Shown here in pieces: positions 1 through 7,530 of a stretch of DNA of 16,987 nucleotides (within the stretch, counting starts at the first letter, position 1; each line of letters begins with the position of its first letter). This DNA comes from UBA1413 sp964349885 (GTDB lineage Bacteria; Bacteroidota; Bacteroidia; Bacteroidales; Prolixibacteraceae), in assembly GCA_964349885.1 (NCBI GenBank), contig CAYGIQ010000047.1:1-16987 (forward strand). Reading direction: 5' to 3'. The notes beneath the pieces are model-generated. The model was given only the letters and a program-made list of their open reading frames with translations. It did no database searches and was not told the origin of the DNA. The position numbers and the translations under genes are program-made.

Positions 1-74
1 CCCTACAAATATACGTAATTTCATCCCCGAAAATTAATCCTATTGAACATCTTTGCTCTGCCAATTGACCTATA

Positions 75-1163
75 ATGGAAATACCTGCCAACGAATCGCT
101 ATGGGTAGCCGATGGATCCATACAGACCATCGACCAACGTTTTCTTCCCTTTGAGCATCGAATTTTCCCGATTGAAAGTCTCGATGATGCATGTAATGCC
201 ATCGAAAAGATGGTGGTGCGGGGAGCACCGCTTATTGGGGTTGCAGCCGCCTATGGTATGTACCTCGCTCTTAAGCAATTCCCGGGAGAGGACAGCTTAC
301 AATGCCTTAAAGAAGCAAAAGAAAAACTCGATGCGACCCGTCCAACCGCGGTGAATCTGATGTATGCTACCCAAAGGATGCTGCAATTTTTCAAAAACCT
401 TGAAAATAGAGTGAATGTTATCCCCAACATACTGCTGGAGGAAGCAAATCGGATAAGGGATGAGGAGATTGACGCTTGTTTCCAAATTGGATCAAATGGG
501 TTATCTTTAATAGCTAATGTAAGAAAAGCAAAACCCGTTCGACCGGTACAAATCCTTACCCATTGTAATGCGGGCTGGTTGGCGACGGTTAAATGGGGAA
601 CTGCTCTTGCCCCCATCTACATGGCGCATGAGGCCGGAATTCCCGTACATGTTTGGGTCGACGAAACCCGCCCCCGCAATCAGGGAGCGCGGCTTACTGC
701 ATGGGAACTCTCCAATGCCGGAATTCCCCATACCGTTATCGCCGACAACACAGGAGGTCACCTTATGCAAAACGAACTGGTAGACATGGTCATAGTTGGC
801 AGCGACCGCACTGCAGCCAACGGAGATGTAGCCAACAAAATTGGCACTTATCTAAAGGCTGTCGCGGCTGCCGACAATAAAGTTCCATTCTATGTGGCAC
901 TGCCAACCTCAACTTTTGACCTTTCGTTGGGAGAGGGACTCAGTCAGATCGCCATCGAAGAAAGAGAAGCATCGGAGGTAGAATTCATTGAGGGTTGGGA
1001 TGGTGAGAAGATTGCTAAAGTTCGTCTGGTGCCCGAAGGGTCTCCTGTTGCCAATTATGGATTTGATGTTACACCTGCCCGGCTCATTACCCTCCTGATT
1101 ACAGAAAAGGGAACCTGCAGGGCCAATACATCTGCAATTCAAAATCTGATGAAAAGGCGTTAA
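75..1163 (+). CDS. mtnA: S-methyl-5-thioribose-1-phosphate isomerase (MtnA)
   Basis: Converts 5-methylthioribose-1-phosphate to methylthioribulose-1-phosphate in the cytosolic methionine salvage pathway. The 362 residues match the usual family length. The family motif VRGAPLIG is at residues 48-55. The catalytic pair expected in MtnA is present: Cys164 in LTHCNAG and Asp244 in VGSDRTAANGD. The C-terminal YGFDVTPARLIT segment is also typical. The ATG at 75 is the first possible start, because an in-frame TGA lies 7 nt upstream (66-68). No Shine-Dalgarno is seen. CATCTTTG (48-55) is one base off the Bacteroidota -7 box but has no good -33 partner. No other salvage gene is adjacent, so it appears monocistronic. 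Related eIF2B-type or ribose-1,5-bisphosphate isomerases are the alternative, but the motifs and length favour MtnA. Confidence 0.93.
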   Translation: MEIPANESLWVADGSIQTIDQRFLPFEHRIFPIESLDDACNAIEKMVVRGAPLIGVAAAYGMYLALKQFPGEDSLQCLKEAKEKLDATRPTAVNLMYATQRMLQFFKNLENRVNVIPNILLEEANRIRDEEIDACFQIGSNGLSLIANVRKAKPVRPVQILTHCNAGWLATVKWGTALAPIYMAHEAGIPVHVWVDETRPRNQGARLTAWELSNAGIPHTVIADNTGGHLMQNELVDMVIVGSDRTAANGDVANKIGTYLKAVAAADNKVPFYVALPTSTFDLSLGEGLSQIAIEEREASEVEFIEGWDGEKIAKVRLVPEGSPVANYGFDVTPARLITLLITEKGTCRANTSAIQNLMKRR

Positions 1164-1379
1164 CCCTTCTGGATGACCGACCAAAGCCGGCATTATTGAT
1201 TGCTGAGCGGTATAGGGTTTAATGGGTGATTTCGATGTAAAGAGAATGCATTGGTTGCGTCTTGAGGGTTGTTAACGAAGACTAAAAACGCTGCCTCCAC
1301 AAGCATACGGAAATCCCATTTTTGAAAGACCCTGAAAGAAAGACAAGATCTTTATCTTCATGTTAAGGGATATTGGTAT

Positions 1380-2318
1380 TTATTCGTTGTGCGTATACAC
1401 CCAAACCCCGCTTTGTGGCTTTTCTGCCAAAAATTTATTTTTAAGTTCTATGGCTTCCTCTTCATCCTTGGTTGCCGACAAAGCCACCAAATAAAAGTTG
1501 TTGATCCACCCAAGATATATAGACTCTGACCCTTTGGCGGTAAGCTGAGACATATACTTTATTGCATTTTCATCGGTCCTGAATGAACCCCCAACCAGAT
1601 AGTGATACCCAGCATTAGGGTGGGTTATTTCCAAATCACGCGGCATAAGCTCTTCGGCAGGACCTTCGGCTTCAACCACCAAAACCTCCTGTTCTGGAGC
1701 TGGCTCAGCAGGTGGAAGAATTTCTGGAAGAGAGGTCTGAGGCGCAACAGCTGTTTGTGAGGTTTCTACATCGAAAAAGCCGAGATAAACAGATGCTCCG
1801 GCTGTTGCCAATAAAATCAACAGGGCCGCATAGAGCCACCATGCAGTTTTCTTCGATGGGCTTAATGGAGCATCCTGGGCCACTGAGCGCACCCCCGCAG
1901 TTTTTCCCAACGATGCAGGGTGAATAGGTTCAAGACCAAAAGCTCCGTCCAAGGTTTCGGCCTCAGGAAAAGCCTCAAAACGGAAATCTTGCCCGTTGCG
2001 GCTCAGTGTACCCAGCCGGTTTAAATTAATGGTTTCGTTGTGGTCTAATTTATACAGCAGCTCGTCGCAATAGGCCTCCAGCTCTTTGTGTGCAAGTGGC
2101 GCTGGAATATCCTCGGCACGGGCTACATAATTTAAAAGAATGCCGTCGTTTAGGTTGAGTTCGGGCTGAAAAGTAATGGTGCGCGACGGGGGCAGCAGTC
2201 TTGCCGTTTGAACATCGAAACGCGCAGGCCGATGGTTGGCCACAAAAGCGCCAAAGCCAGGCAAAACAACATATTTCTGATGTTGCAGTAGTTCCGAAAT
2301 GTAAGGTCCAATATCCAC
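1380..2318 (-). CDS. HU-CCDC81-like / transmembrane / SPOR domain protein
   Basis: Predicted single-pass inner-membrane protein of 312 residues. Residues 1-118 resemble the HU/IHF-like CCDC81 domains of Bacteroidota (MDIGPYISELLQ, LPGFGAFV, then LNRLGTLSRNGQDFRF), a fold related to DNA-binding HU. A hydrophobic helix lies at about 159-180 (WWLYAALLILLATAGASVYLG), followed by a Pro/Glu/Ala-rich linker (190-230). A SPOR domain (about 237-309, starting YHYLVGGSF) should bind denuded peptidoglycan glycan strands. Topology by inference: HU part cytoplasmic, SPOR part periplasmic. The start is GTG (plus-strand cac at 2316-2318); no ATG precedes the conserved N-terminus in frame. A -7-like box lies only 14 nt upstream. 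It is divergent from galE. The architecture is known in the phylum but its exact role is not established. Confidence 0.85.
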   Translation of the reverse strand: MDIGPYISELLQHQKYVVLPGFGAFVANHRPARFDVQTARLLPPSRTITFQPELNLNDGILLNYVARAEDIPAPLAHKELEAYCDELLYKLDHNETINLNRLGTLSRNGQDFRFEAFPEAETLDGAFGLEPIHPASLGKTAGVRSVAQDAPLSPSKKTAWWLYAALLILLATAGASVYLGFFDVETSQTAVAPQTSLPEILPPAEPAPEQEVLVVEAEGPAEELMPRDLEITHPNAGYHYLVGGSFRTDENAIKYMSQLTAKGSESIYLGWINNFYLVALSATKDEEEAIELKNKFLAEKPQSGVWVYTHNE

Positions 2319-2332
2319 AATGCCGTTTTGTG

Positions 2333-2340
2333 CAAATATA
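2333..2340 (-). promoter_or_regulatory. Candidate -7 box (TATATTTG) for the HU/SPOR gene
   Basis: On the minus strand TATATTTG matches the Bacteroidota -7 consensus TAnnTTTG exactly. It ends 14 nt before the GTG start, so the transcript leader would be only around ten nucleotides. No TTG/TTTG -33 element is found at the usual 17-23 nt spacing, which lowers confidence. Confidence 0.4.
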
Positions 2341-2400
2341 GGGAAAATCGAAGTTGGACTTGAGCATTCATTGCCAAACTCTGTGCAAAGAATAAATTGT

Positions 2401-2408
2401 TAGTTTTG
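2401..2408 (+). promoter_or_regulatory. Candidate -7 box (TAGTTTTG) for galE
   Basis: TAGTTTTG fits TAnnTTTG exactly and lies 45 nt before the galE ATG. The -33 region has only CTG at 17-nt spacing (2381-2383), a weak match. Two overlapping inverted repeats surround the box: TGTTA (2398-2402) with TAACA (2409-2413), and GTTTTG (2403-2408) with CACAAC (2412-2417, one mismatch). They could be a small operator, though this is speculative. Confidence 0.4.
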
Positions 2409-2453
2409 TAACACAACACTCAAAAACCAGCAAACAGGTATTTCACAACCGTT

Positions 2454-3485
2454 ATGCAACAAAAAAAGATATTGGTTACCGGAGGTACCGGATACATTGG
2501 GTCGCATACAGTGGTAGAGCTGCTTCAGGCAGGCCACAAGGTAACCATTGCCGATAACCTTTCGAATTCCGAAGCTTCGGTGGTCGATCGGATTGAACAA
2601 ATTGCAGGGTTAAGACCCGAGTTTACCAAAGTGGATCTGGCCAACCAGAGTGAAGCCTATAAATTCTATAAAACCCAACATGCCGTTGATGCGGTTATAC
2701 ACTTTGCTGCCTCGAAAGCGGTGGGCGAATCGGTCGAAAAACCATTAATGTATTACCACAACAACCTCAATTCGTTGATCCATCTCTTGGAATTCACTCA
2801 GGGTCATAACATTGATAGTCTTGTTTTCTCCTCCTCCTGTACTGTTTACGGACAGCCTACAACGCTGCCGGTTACTGAAGCAACCGAACGTCATGAGGCT
2901 GAATCACCCTACGGTAATACCAAACGAATTGGGGAAGATATTCTGCGCGACTATATTAAGGCAAACAGTCATTTGAATGGAATTGCTTTGCGGTACTTTA
3001 ATCCTATAGGTGCGCACCACTCTGCGTTGATTGGAGAACTGCCGCGCGGCGTTCCGGGCAACCTCGTACCGTTTGTCACCCAAACCGCAGCTGGAATCAG
3101 AGGGCAGTTGCAGATTTTTGGCTCCGACTACAACACACCCGATGGAACAGCTATTCGTGATTATATCGATGTGGTTGACCTTGCAAGGGCGCATGTTGTG
3201 GCCATTCAACGGCTTCTGGATAGCAAGAATCTATCGAAGTTTGAGCTGTATAACCTTGGCACCGGCAGAGGAGTTTCGGTACTTGAATTGGTGCAAACCT
3301 TCGAAAAGGTAACCCAACAAAAAGTTAATTATCGTATTTCCGATCGCAGACCGGGCGATATCGAACAAATATGGGCCGATACGACACTTGCAAACCAAAC
3401 ACTGGGATGGAAAGCCGAAAAAGATCTGGAAGAAACCTTACTTTCTGCTTGGAACTGGGAAAAACATATTCGCGGAATCAGCTAA
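2454..3485 (+). CDS. galE: UDP-glucose 4-epimerase
   Basis: Cytosolic NAD-dependent extended short-chain dehydrogenase interconverting UDP-glucose and UDP-galactose, which supplies galactosyl units for surface polysaccharides. The 343-residue length is normal for GalE. The Rossmann motif TGGTGYIG is at residues 9-16. The active-site segment SSSCTVYG (126-133) precedes the catalytic YGNTK (Tyr153, Lys157). RYFNPIGAH (180-188) and RDYIDVVDLARAH (235-247) are characteristic of the epimerase subfamily. The ATG at 2454 is followed directly by the Rossmann strand (KKILVTGG), so the start is secure. It lies 135 nt from the divergent HU/SPOR gene. rfbB follows after 73 nt with a possible promoter of its own, so the two may be only partly co-transcribed. 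An epimerase acting on N-acetylated sugars cannot be excluded from sequence alone. Confidence 0.92.
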   Translation: MQQKKILVTGGTGYIGSHTVVELLQAGHKVTIADNLSNSEASVVDRIEQIAGLRPEFTKVDLANQSEAYKFYKTQHAVDAVIHFAASKAVGESVEKPLMYYHNNLNSLIHLLEFTQGHNIDSLVFSSSCTVYGQPTTLPVTEATERHEAESPYGNTKRIGEDILRDYIKANSHLNGIALRYFNPIGAHHSALIGELPRGVPGNLVPFVTQTAAGIRGQLQIFGSDYNTPDGTAIRDYIDVVDLARAHVVAIQRLLDSKNLSKFELYNLGTGRGVSVLELVQTFEKVTQQKVNYRISDRRPGDIEQIWADTTLANQTLGWKAEKDLEETLLSAWNWEKHIRGIS

Positions 3486-3489
3486 AGGG

Positions 3490-3517
3490 TTGCTGCAATT
3501 ATATTCTGTTAATTTTT
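3490..3517 (+). promoter_or_regulatory. Candidate promoter for rfbB (TTG-N17-TAATTTTT)
   Basis: TTG at 3490-3492, a 17-nt spacer and TAATTTTT at 3510-3517 fit the Bacteroidota pattern TTG-N17-23-TAnnTTTG with one mismatch at the last base. It would give a leader of about 35 nt to rfbB. It sits in a T-rich stretch, so a chance match is possible. Confidence 0.3.
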
Positions 3518-3519
3518 AA

Positions 3520-3534
3520 TTCTAAACCTTAGAA
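3520..3534. repeat. Perfect short inverted repeat in the rfbB leader
   Basis: TTCTAA (3520-3525) and TTAGAA (3529-3534) are perfect inverted copies separated by ACC. The element begins 2 nt after the candidate -7 box and would overlap the predicted transcription start, a position suited to an operator or a leader hairpin. The arms are short and AT-rich, so function is unproven. Confidence 0.3.
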
Positions 3535-3558
3535 AGCCCCGAAAAGAATTTAAAGCAA

Positions 3559-4617
3559 ATGGCGATGAGAAAAATATTGATTACTGGCGGAGCCGGATTT
3601 ATAGGATCGCATTTGGTACGACGCTTTGTAAAAGGGTATCCCGATTATCATATCTACAACCTTGATAAACTCACCTATGCCGGAAATCTGGAAAACCTTA
3701 AAGACGTGGAGCAAATTCCCAACTATACCTTTTTGAAGGGTGACATTGTTGATGGAGGAATTGTTGATGCACTCTTTCAAAAATACCAATTCGATGGTGT
3801 AATTCATCTTGCAGCCGAATCGCATGTTGATCGGTCGATCTCCAATCCGCTCGAATTTGTTTATACCAATGTAATCGGGACGGTAAACCTGTTAAATGCT
3901 GCACGCAAGAGTTGGAGGAATTCTGGCACCGATAATCTTTTTTACCATGTATCGACCGATGAAGTATATGGCTCGTTGGGAGAATCCGGACTGTTTACAG
4001 AAGATTCCCGCTACGATCCGCACAGTCCTTACTCTGCTTCAAAAGCAAGTTCAGATCATTTTGTAAGGGCATATTTCGATACCTACCAATTGCCGGTGGT
4101 TATCTCCAACTGCTCCAACAATTATGGTTCGTACCAATTCCCCGAAAAGCTTATTCCTCTCTTTATCAACAACATTCAGCACAACAAACCGCTGCCGGTT
4201 TATGGCAAGGGAGAAAATGTACGCGACTGGTTGTGGGTTGAGGACCATGCCAGAGCAATAGACGTTATCTTTCACCAAGGAAAATGCGGAAACACCTACA
4301 ACATAGGCGGGCACAATGAATGGACAAACATCGACCTCATACGGTTGATGTGCCGGCTGATGGACAGCAGACTCAACCGCGCTGTCGGCACTTCAGAGCA
4401 GTTGATCACTTATGTAAAAGACCGGGCTGGTCACGATCTCCGTTATGCAATCGATTCTACGAAGCTACAGCATGAACTTGGTTGGACACCAAGTCTTCAA
4501 TTCGAGGAGGGATTGGCCATCACAATAGACTGGTATCTACAAAATGGGGGCTGGCTTGATCGCGTTACCAGTGGAGAATATCAAAACTATTACACCCAGC
4601 AATATCATCAAAGATAA
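3559..4617 (+). CDS. rfbB: dTDP-glucose 4,6-dehydratase
   Basis: Converts dTDP-glucose to dTDP-4-keto-6-deoxyglucose, the branch point to dTDP-rhamnose and other deoxysugars of lipopolysaccharide; cytosolic and NAD-dependent. The 352 residues agree with the RmlB family. TGGAGFIGSH (9-18) is the NAD site. The dehydratase triad is visible as VSTDEVYG (Thr133, Asp134, Glu135) with YSASK (Tyr158, Lys162). Further RmlB hallmarks are LAAESHVDRSI (84-94), NNYGSYQFPEKLIP (187-200) and VKDRAGHDLRYAID (286-299). The ATG at 3559 gives MAMRKILITGG; the ATG at 3565 is an equally reasonable start. No rfbA, rfbC or rfbD is adjacent, so the rest of a dTDP-rhamnose pathway would lie elsewhere. The amidase gene begins 10 nt after the stop, suggesting one transcript. 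Confidence 0.93.
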   Translation: MAMRKILITGGAGFIGSHLVRRFVKGYPDYHIYNLDKLTYAGNLENLKDVEQIPNYTFLKGDIVDGGIVDALFQKYQFDGVIHLAAESHVDRSISNPLEFVYTNVIGTVNLLNAARKSWRNSGTDNLFYHVSTDEVYGSLGESGLFTEDSRYDPHSPYSASKASSDHFVRAYFDTYQLPVVISNCSNNYGSYQFPEKLIPLFINNIQHNKPLPVYGKGENVRDWLWVEDHARAIDVIFHQGKCGNTYNIGGHNEWTNIDLIRLMCRLMDSRLNRAVGTSEQLITYVKDRAGHDLRYAIDSTKLQHELGWTPSLQFEEGLAITIDWYLQNGGWLDRVTSGEYQNYYTQQYHQR

Positions 4618-4627
4618 CACCATCATT

Positions 4628-6241
4628 ATGCACCGACGGAATTTTTTTAAAACATCAGCCTTGGGCGGTTCAGCACTTGCCATCGCAGGGGTGGCAGGTT
4701 GCCATTCGCACAACAATGAACGCTCAGCATCAGAAATTCATATAGATCCAAGGTTTGAATTAAACGAAGAGACGATTCTTGGTTTGCAATCAAAAATGGA
4801 AAAAGGGATCCTCACTGCAGAGGCCTTAACGCAAAAATACCTCGACCGGATTGCAGCCATCGACCCTTTCCTCAATTCAATGCTCGAAATTAACCCCGAT
4901 GCCCTTTCCATTGCACGTCGGCTCGACGTTGAACGCAAAAGTGGCAATGTACGAGGTCCTCTTCATGGAATTCCGATCGTAATCAAAGACAATATTGATA
5001 CCGCCGACAAAATGTCGACTACCGCCGGTTCGCTGGCATTGGAGGGACATATTGCAGCAGAAGATGCTCAGATAGTTGCCCGACTGCGAGAGGCAGGCGC
5101 AGTATTGTTGGGAAAAACCAACCTCAGTGAATGGGCAAATTTCCGAAGCACGCGTTCCAGCAGTGGTTGGAGTGGTCGGGGCGGACAGGTACGGAATCCC
5201 TATGCACTCGACAGAAGTCCGTGTGGTTCAAGTTCCGGCACTGGAGCTGCCATCGCAGGCAACCTTTGCGCCATTGGCATAGGTACCGAAACAAATGGCT
5301 CCATCGTTTGCCCGTCGGGTATCAATGGTCTGGTGGGGGTAAAACCTACACTCGGTTTGTGGAGTCGCCGAGGAATCATCCCCATTGCCCATAGCCAGGA
5401 TACAGCCGGCCCGATGTGCCGCACAGTTACCGATGCTGCGGTACTTCTCGGGGCGCTCGCCGGTTTCGACGATCAGGATGCTGAAACCCATATAGCGCCC
5501 GGTGAAATTTTTTCGGACTATACCCAGTTTTTGAAGCAGACAGATCTTAGCGGACTCAGGATTGGTGTTGCCCGTGAGATGTTGGGATTTAATAATCAGA
5601 TAGATGCGCTCTTCGATGAAGCACTTGATCAGCTCAGATCGCTGGGCGCCATAATCGTTGACCCTGTAAGCTTCGCCACCCGTCGCCAATGGGGAGCTCC
5701 TTCATACGAGGTTTTGTTGTATGAATTTAAAGCCGATCTTAACGCTTACCTTGCAGCGCATCCCAGCGCTCCGGTTCAAAGCCTTGCCGATATTATTGCC
5801 TTCAACCAGGCGAATGCAGAAAAAGAGATGCCATGGTTTGGTCAGGAGATCATGGAGGCTGCAGAAGCCAAAGGAGACCTTTCGTCGGCAGAATACATCG
5901 AAGCACTCCGAAGCTCCAAAAAATATTCTCGTGAAGAAGGAATTGATGCAGTAATGGAGACCTACAATCTGGACGCCATAGTGGCGGGAACGAATGGTCT
6001 CGCTTGGAGCATCGACTGGGTGAACGGTGATAATTTTAGTGGGAGCAGTTCCTCTCCGGCAGCCATTTCTGGATATCCCAACATTACTGTTCCCATGGGG
6101 CAGGTACATGGTCTGCCAGCTGGAATTTCATTTTTCGGAAGTGCATGGAGTGAGCCAAAATTGCTGCAGATTGCCTACGCTTATGAACAAGCCTCGGCCA
6201 AGAGAGTTGCACCCAGCTTCCGGTCAAGTCTGATGGCCTAG
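4628..6241 (+). CDS. Exported amidase-signature hydrolase (Tat lipoprotein)
   Basis: Amidase-signature family enzyme of 537 residues that hydrolyses an amide of unknown substrate, probably in the periplasm. The Ser-cisSer-Lys triad is complete: Lys120 in GIPIVIKDN, cis-Ser201 in CGSSSGTG and nucleophile Ser225 in TETNGSIVCP, with the 24-residue Ser-Ser spacing of the family. The N-terminus (MHRRNFFKTSALGG) is a twin-arginine signal running into a lipobox, VAGC, with Cys25 as the lipidation site. That signal decides the start: the frame stays open upstream to 4544, but the extra 28 residues lie inside rfbB and precede the signal peptide. It ends with two consecutive in-frame TAG codons. It is 10 nt downstream of rfbB and likely co-transcribed. 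GatA is unlikely because of the export signal and the lack of gatB/gatC nearby. Confidence 0.88.
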   Translation: MHRRNFFKTSALGGSALAIAGVAGCHSHNNERSASEIHIDPRFELNEETILGLQSKMEKGILTAEALTQKYLDRIAAIDPFLNSMLEINPDALSIARRLDVERKSGNVRGPLHGIPIVIKDNIDTADKMSTTAGSLALEGHIAAEDAQIVARLREAGAVLLGKTNLSEWANFRSTRSSSGWSGRGGQVRNPYALDRSPCGSSSGTGAAIAGNLCAIGIGTETNGSIVCPSGINGLVGVKPTLGLWSRRGIIPIAHSQDTAGPMCRTVTDAAVLLGALAGFDDQDAETHIAPGEIFSDYTQFLKQTDLSGLRIGVAREMLGFNNQIDALFDEALDQLRSLGAIIVDPVSFATRRQWGAPSYEVLLYEFKADLNAYLAAHPSAPVQSLADIIAFNQANAEKEMPWFGQEIMEAAEAKGDLSSAEYIEALRSSKKYSREEGIDAVMETYNLDAIVAGTNGLAWSIDWVNGDNFSGSSSSPAAISGYPNITVPMGQVHGLPAGISFFGSAWSEPKLLQIAYAYEQASAKRVAPSFRSSLMA

Positions 6242-6262
6242 TAGTATCCGGAATTATTCACG

Positions 6263-7351
6263 CTATACATACTCGGAGCCATTACGCAGTTGGACGTCGT
6301 TTACAAACTGTCTTATCTGCTGTTCGTCCTCCCGGCGACAAATGAGCAGTGTATTGTTCGACTCTACAACAATATAGCCCTCAAGTCCCTGTATTACAGC
6401 AATTTTTTCATTAGGCATGTTTACGATACAGTTCTTATTGTCGTACATCAAAACGTTGCCTCCCGAAACAACATTTCCGGTGTCATCCTTTTCCTTATTT
6501 TCGTACAGCGAACCCCATGTTCCCAAATCGCTCCAGCCAAAATCGGCGGTTAAAACATAAACATTGTCCGACTTTTCCATGATTCCATAGTCAATGGAAA
6601 TGCCCATGCATTCAGAATAGATTTTATTGATGAATGCCTTTTCGTTGGGGGTATTGTAAAGCCTCTCCCCTTGCGCAAAGAGTGTTGCAACCTCGTGCAG
6701 GTGGGCATTAAAGGCACGTAAAATGCTTGACAATGACCATAAAAAGATTCCGGAGTTCCAGAAAAATTCTCCACTATCGACAAATACTTTCGCCATTTGA
6801 GCATTGGGCTTCTCGGTAAAAGTTTTCACATAGTGAAGGTTGTCAAGCGATTTAAAGTCGGCCTTGTCGCCAACTTGAATATATCCATAGCCGGTTTCAG
6901 GCCGGTTGGGATGAATGCCCAAAGTAAGCAGTGCGCGATTGTTCGATACAAAATCGAGTCCGTTGGCAATTTGACGTAAAAACTCCTCTTCCTTCAGAAT
7001 CAAATGATCGGAGGGGGCTACAATTAAATTGGCATTGGGGTTAATGGTCTTTATCTTATAGGCTGCATAGGCGATACACGGCGCGGTATTCCGACGCAAA
7101 GGCTCTCCCAGTATCTGATCGGATGATAACCCTGGTAGTTGTTCGAGAACCATATCTACATAATCGACGCTTGTAACAACATAGATGTTTTCGATAGGTA
7201 CAATTTTCGAAAAACGATCGAAAGCCTGCTGTAAAAGCGACCTTCCAGTACCCATTATATCCAAAAACTGCTTGGGCATATCCTTACGGCTCATTGGCCA
7301 GAATCGGGCACCAATGCCGCCTGCCATTATAATACAATAGTTGTTGCTCAT
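6263..7351 (-). CDS. manC: Mannose-1-phosphate guanylyltransferase (GDP)
   Basis: Makes GDP-mannose from mannose-1-phosphate and GTP in the cytosol, for mannose, fucose or related sugars of surface glycans. The 362 residues contain only the nucleotidyltransferase part. The signature GGIGARFWPMSRKDMPKQF spans residues 11-29. Other family motifs are GEPLRRNTAPCIAYAA (82-97), PSDH (113-116), PETGYGYI (151-158), FTEKP (178-182), FFWNSGIFLW (196-205) and DFGWSDLGTW (270-279). The cupin phosphomannose isomerase domain of bifunctional ManC/AlgA (about 470 residues) is absent, which is normal for Bacteroidota. The ATG is 7 residues before the signature, so the start is firm. It converges on the amidase gene with only 21 nt between stops. 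A good -7 box lies 23 nt upstream. Confidence 0.93.
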   Translation of the reverse strand: MSNNYCIIMAGGIGARFWPMSRKDMPKQFLDIMGTGRSLLQQAFDRFSKIVPIENIYVVTSVDYVDMVLEQLPGLSSDQILGEPLRRNTAPCIAYAAYKIKTINPNANLIVAPSDHLILKEEEFLRQIANGLDFVSNNRALLTLGIHPNRPETGYGYIQVGDKADFKSLDNLHYVKTFTEKPNAQMAKVFVDSGEFFWNSGIFLWSLSSILRAFNAHLHEVATLFAQGERLYNTPNEKAFINKIYSECMGISIDYGIMEKSDNVYVLTADFGWSDLGTWGSLYENKEKDDTGNVVSGGNVLMYDNKNCIVNMPNEKIAVIQGLEGYIVVESNNTLLICRREDEQQIRQFVNDVQLRNGSEYV

Positions 7352-7373
7352 TTCAGTTGGTTAATCATTGCTT

Positions 7374-7400
7374 CAAATATATCGAATTATCCCGAAACAA
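7374..7400 (-). promoter_or_regulatory. Candidate promoter for manC (TTG-N16-TATATTTG)
   Basis: On the minus strand TTG (plus-strand 7398-7400), a 16-nt spacer and TATATTTG (plus-strand 7374-7381) match the Bacteroidota promoter pattern, one nucleotide short of the usual 17-23 spacing. The -7 box lies 22 nt upstream of the ATG at 7351, giving a leader of about 15 nt. This is the best full promoter match in the window. Confidence 0.5.
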
Positions 7401-7530
7401 GGACCGAGCCAATTCGACAATCAAGTAATGCCGGTTCTTGAATATAAGTTGTAATTTAGTCTCAAATTTCTCACCAAGAATCTACCTCAGGGATTGGATA
7501 GGTCGCTCCGTTAAATTACTGATTCTTTAA

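Noticed and set aside
6..13. TATATTTG on the minus strand, a possible promoter reading out of the left edge
   Set aside because: It matches the -7 consensus but has no -33 element, and the gene it would serve is outside the window.
1164..1379. 216-nt convergent gap after mtnA, checked for terminators, tRNA and small genes
   Set aside because: Only weak stems were found (GTCTT 1259-1263 with AAGAC 1278-1282; AAGAT 1345-1349 with ATCTT 1354-1358), both without T-tracts. No tRNA-like arms and no convincing ORF.
4544..4627. Upstream extension of the amidase reading frame
   Set aside because: It overlaps the end of rfbB by 74 nt and adds 28 residues before a clear Tat/lipoprotein signal that starts at the ATG at 4628.
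5228..5689. 153-residue minus-strand ORF opposite the amidase gene
   Set aside because: It is a shadow of the amidase coding sequence with no domain features.
7445..7459. TTG plus TAATTTAG upstream of mlaE as a promoter
   Set aside because: The spacing is only 11 nt and the -7 box has two mismatches.
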